Part shown: piece by piece, positions 5,961 to 6,117 of the stretch
Layout: every line of letters begins with the position of its first letter
Numbering within the stretch: the stretch's first letter is position 1
Assembly (NCBI GenBank): GCA_020859965.1
Contig: JAJBVF010000054.1
Span: 1 to 6,117 of the forward strand
Reading direction: 5' to 3'
DNA length: 6,117 nucleotides
Origin: Clostridiales bacterium
GTDB lineage: Bacteria > Bacillota > Clostridia > Lachnospirales > Lachnospiraceae
The notes under the pieces: model-generated
What the model was told of the DNA's origin: nothing
Database searches by the model: none
Seen by the model: the letters and a program-made list of their open reading frames with translations, nothing else
Program-made: the position numbers and the translations under genes

Positions 5961-6117
5961 TAGATTTCAAAATGCAATCTGATTTTTGTCAGAAGTCACA
6001 ATTTCGATGATTCCATTTTGTGGAAATTGCCAAAGAAATCTTCTTCTGTCCGCCGTATCTGCAATATTTGCTTTTCACTCCCATGCGGCCGTTTTCTGAA
6101 AATGCTTCCTTATATAT
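5961..6117. other. region upstream of the promoter, no confident gene
   Basis: AT-rich near 5961-6010 and more balanced towards 6117. Small inverted repeats occur (TTCCA 6011-6015 with TGGAA 6021-6025; CAAAATG 5968-5974 with CATTTTG 6014-6020). One minus-strand frame is open from the window edge at 6117 to a TGA at 5991-5989 (42 residues, including an internal Met). It has no ribosome binding site and no recognisable motif. It could be the tail of an upstream gene, but I cannot support that. Confidence 0.4.

Overview
This window holds one complete five-gene operon, all on the minus strand, for taking up a sugar acid and carrying it part-way into the hexuronate pathway. Read 5' to 3' on the minus strand, the order is: zinc-dependent dehydrogenase resembling L-galactonate 5-dehydrogenase (5857-4793), TRAP substrate-binding protein dctP (4618-3599), TRAP small permease dctQ (3437-2946), TRAP large permease dctM (2946-1654) and tagaturonate reductase uxaB (1597-98). 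The GC-balanced coding sequence, AT-rich intergenic DNA, strong GGAG-type ribosome binding sites and clostridial-style signal peptide suggest a Firmicute, most likely an anaerobic gut-type Lachnospiraceae relative. That placement is inference; there is no rRNA or other marker gene.

Layout. From 6117 down to 5858 is an AT-rich, mostly non-coding control region. It has a good sigma-A-type promoter (TTGACA, 17 bp spacer, TAATAT) and several palindromes around the expected transcription start, which are plausible operators. The 174 bp between the dehydrogenase and dctP contain a repeat set that could form two mutually exclusive hairpins, then a further stem-loop just upstream of dctP. The 161 bp between dctP and dctQ contain another strong stem-loop without a U-tract. 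dctQ and dctM overlap by one base (TAATG). Twenty bases after the uxaB stop is a strong terminator-type hairpin (54-77). Immediately beyond it, minus-strand positions 46 to 1 look like the 5' end of a group II intron that runs out of the window.

How the genes fit together (inference from family knowledge). The TRAP transporter would import a sugar acid. The dehydrogenase would oxidise it at C5; if the substrate is L-galactonate the product is D-tagaturonate. UxaB would reduce D-tagaturonate to D-altronate, which normally continues through altronate dehydratase to 2-keto-3-deoxygluconate. Uronate isomerase (uxaC), altronate dehydratase (uxaA), KDG kinase/aldolase and a regulator are all absent here and must lie elsewhere. 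Having a C5 dehydrogenase and no isomerase beside UxaB favours an aldonate such as L-galactonate over galacturonate as the imported substrate.
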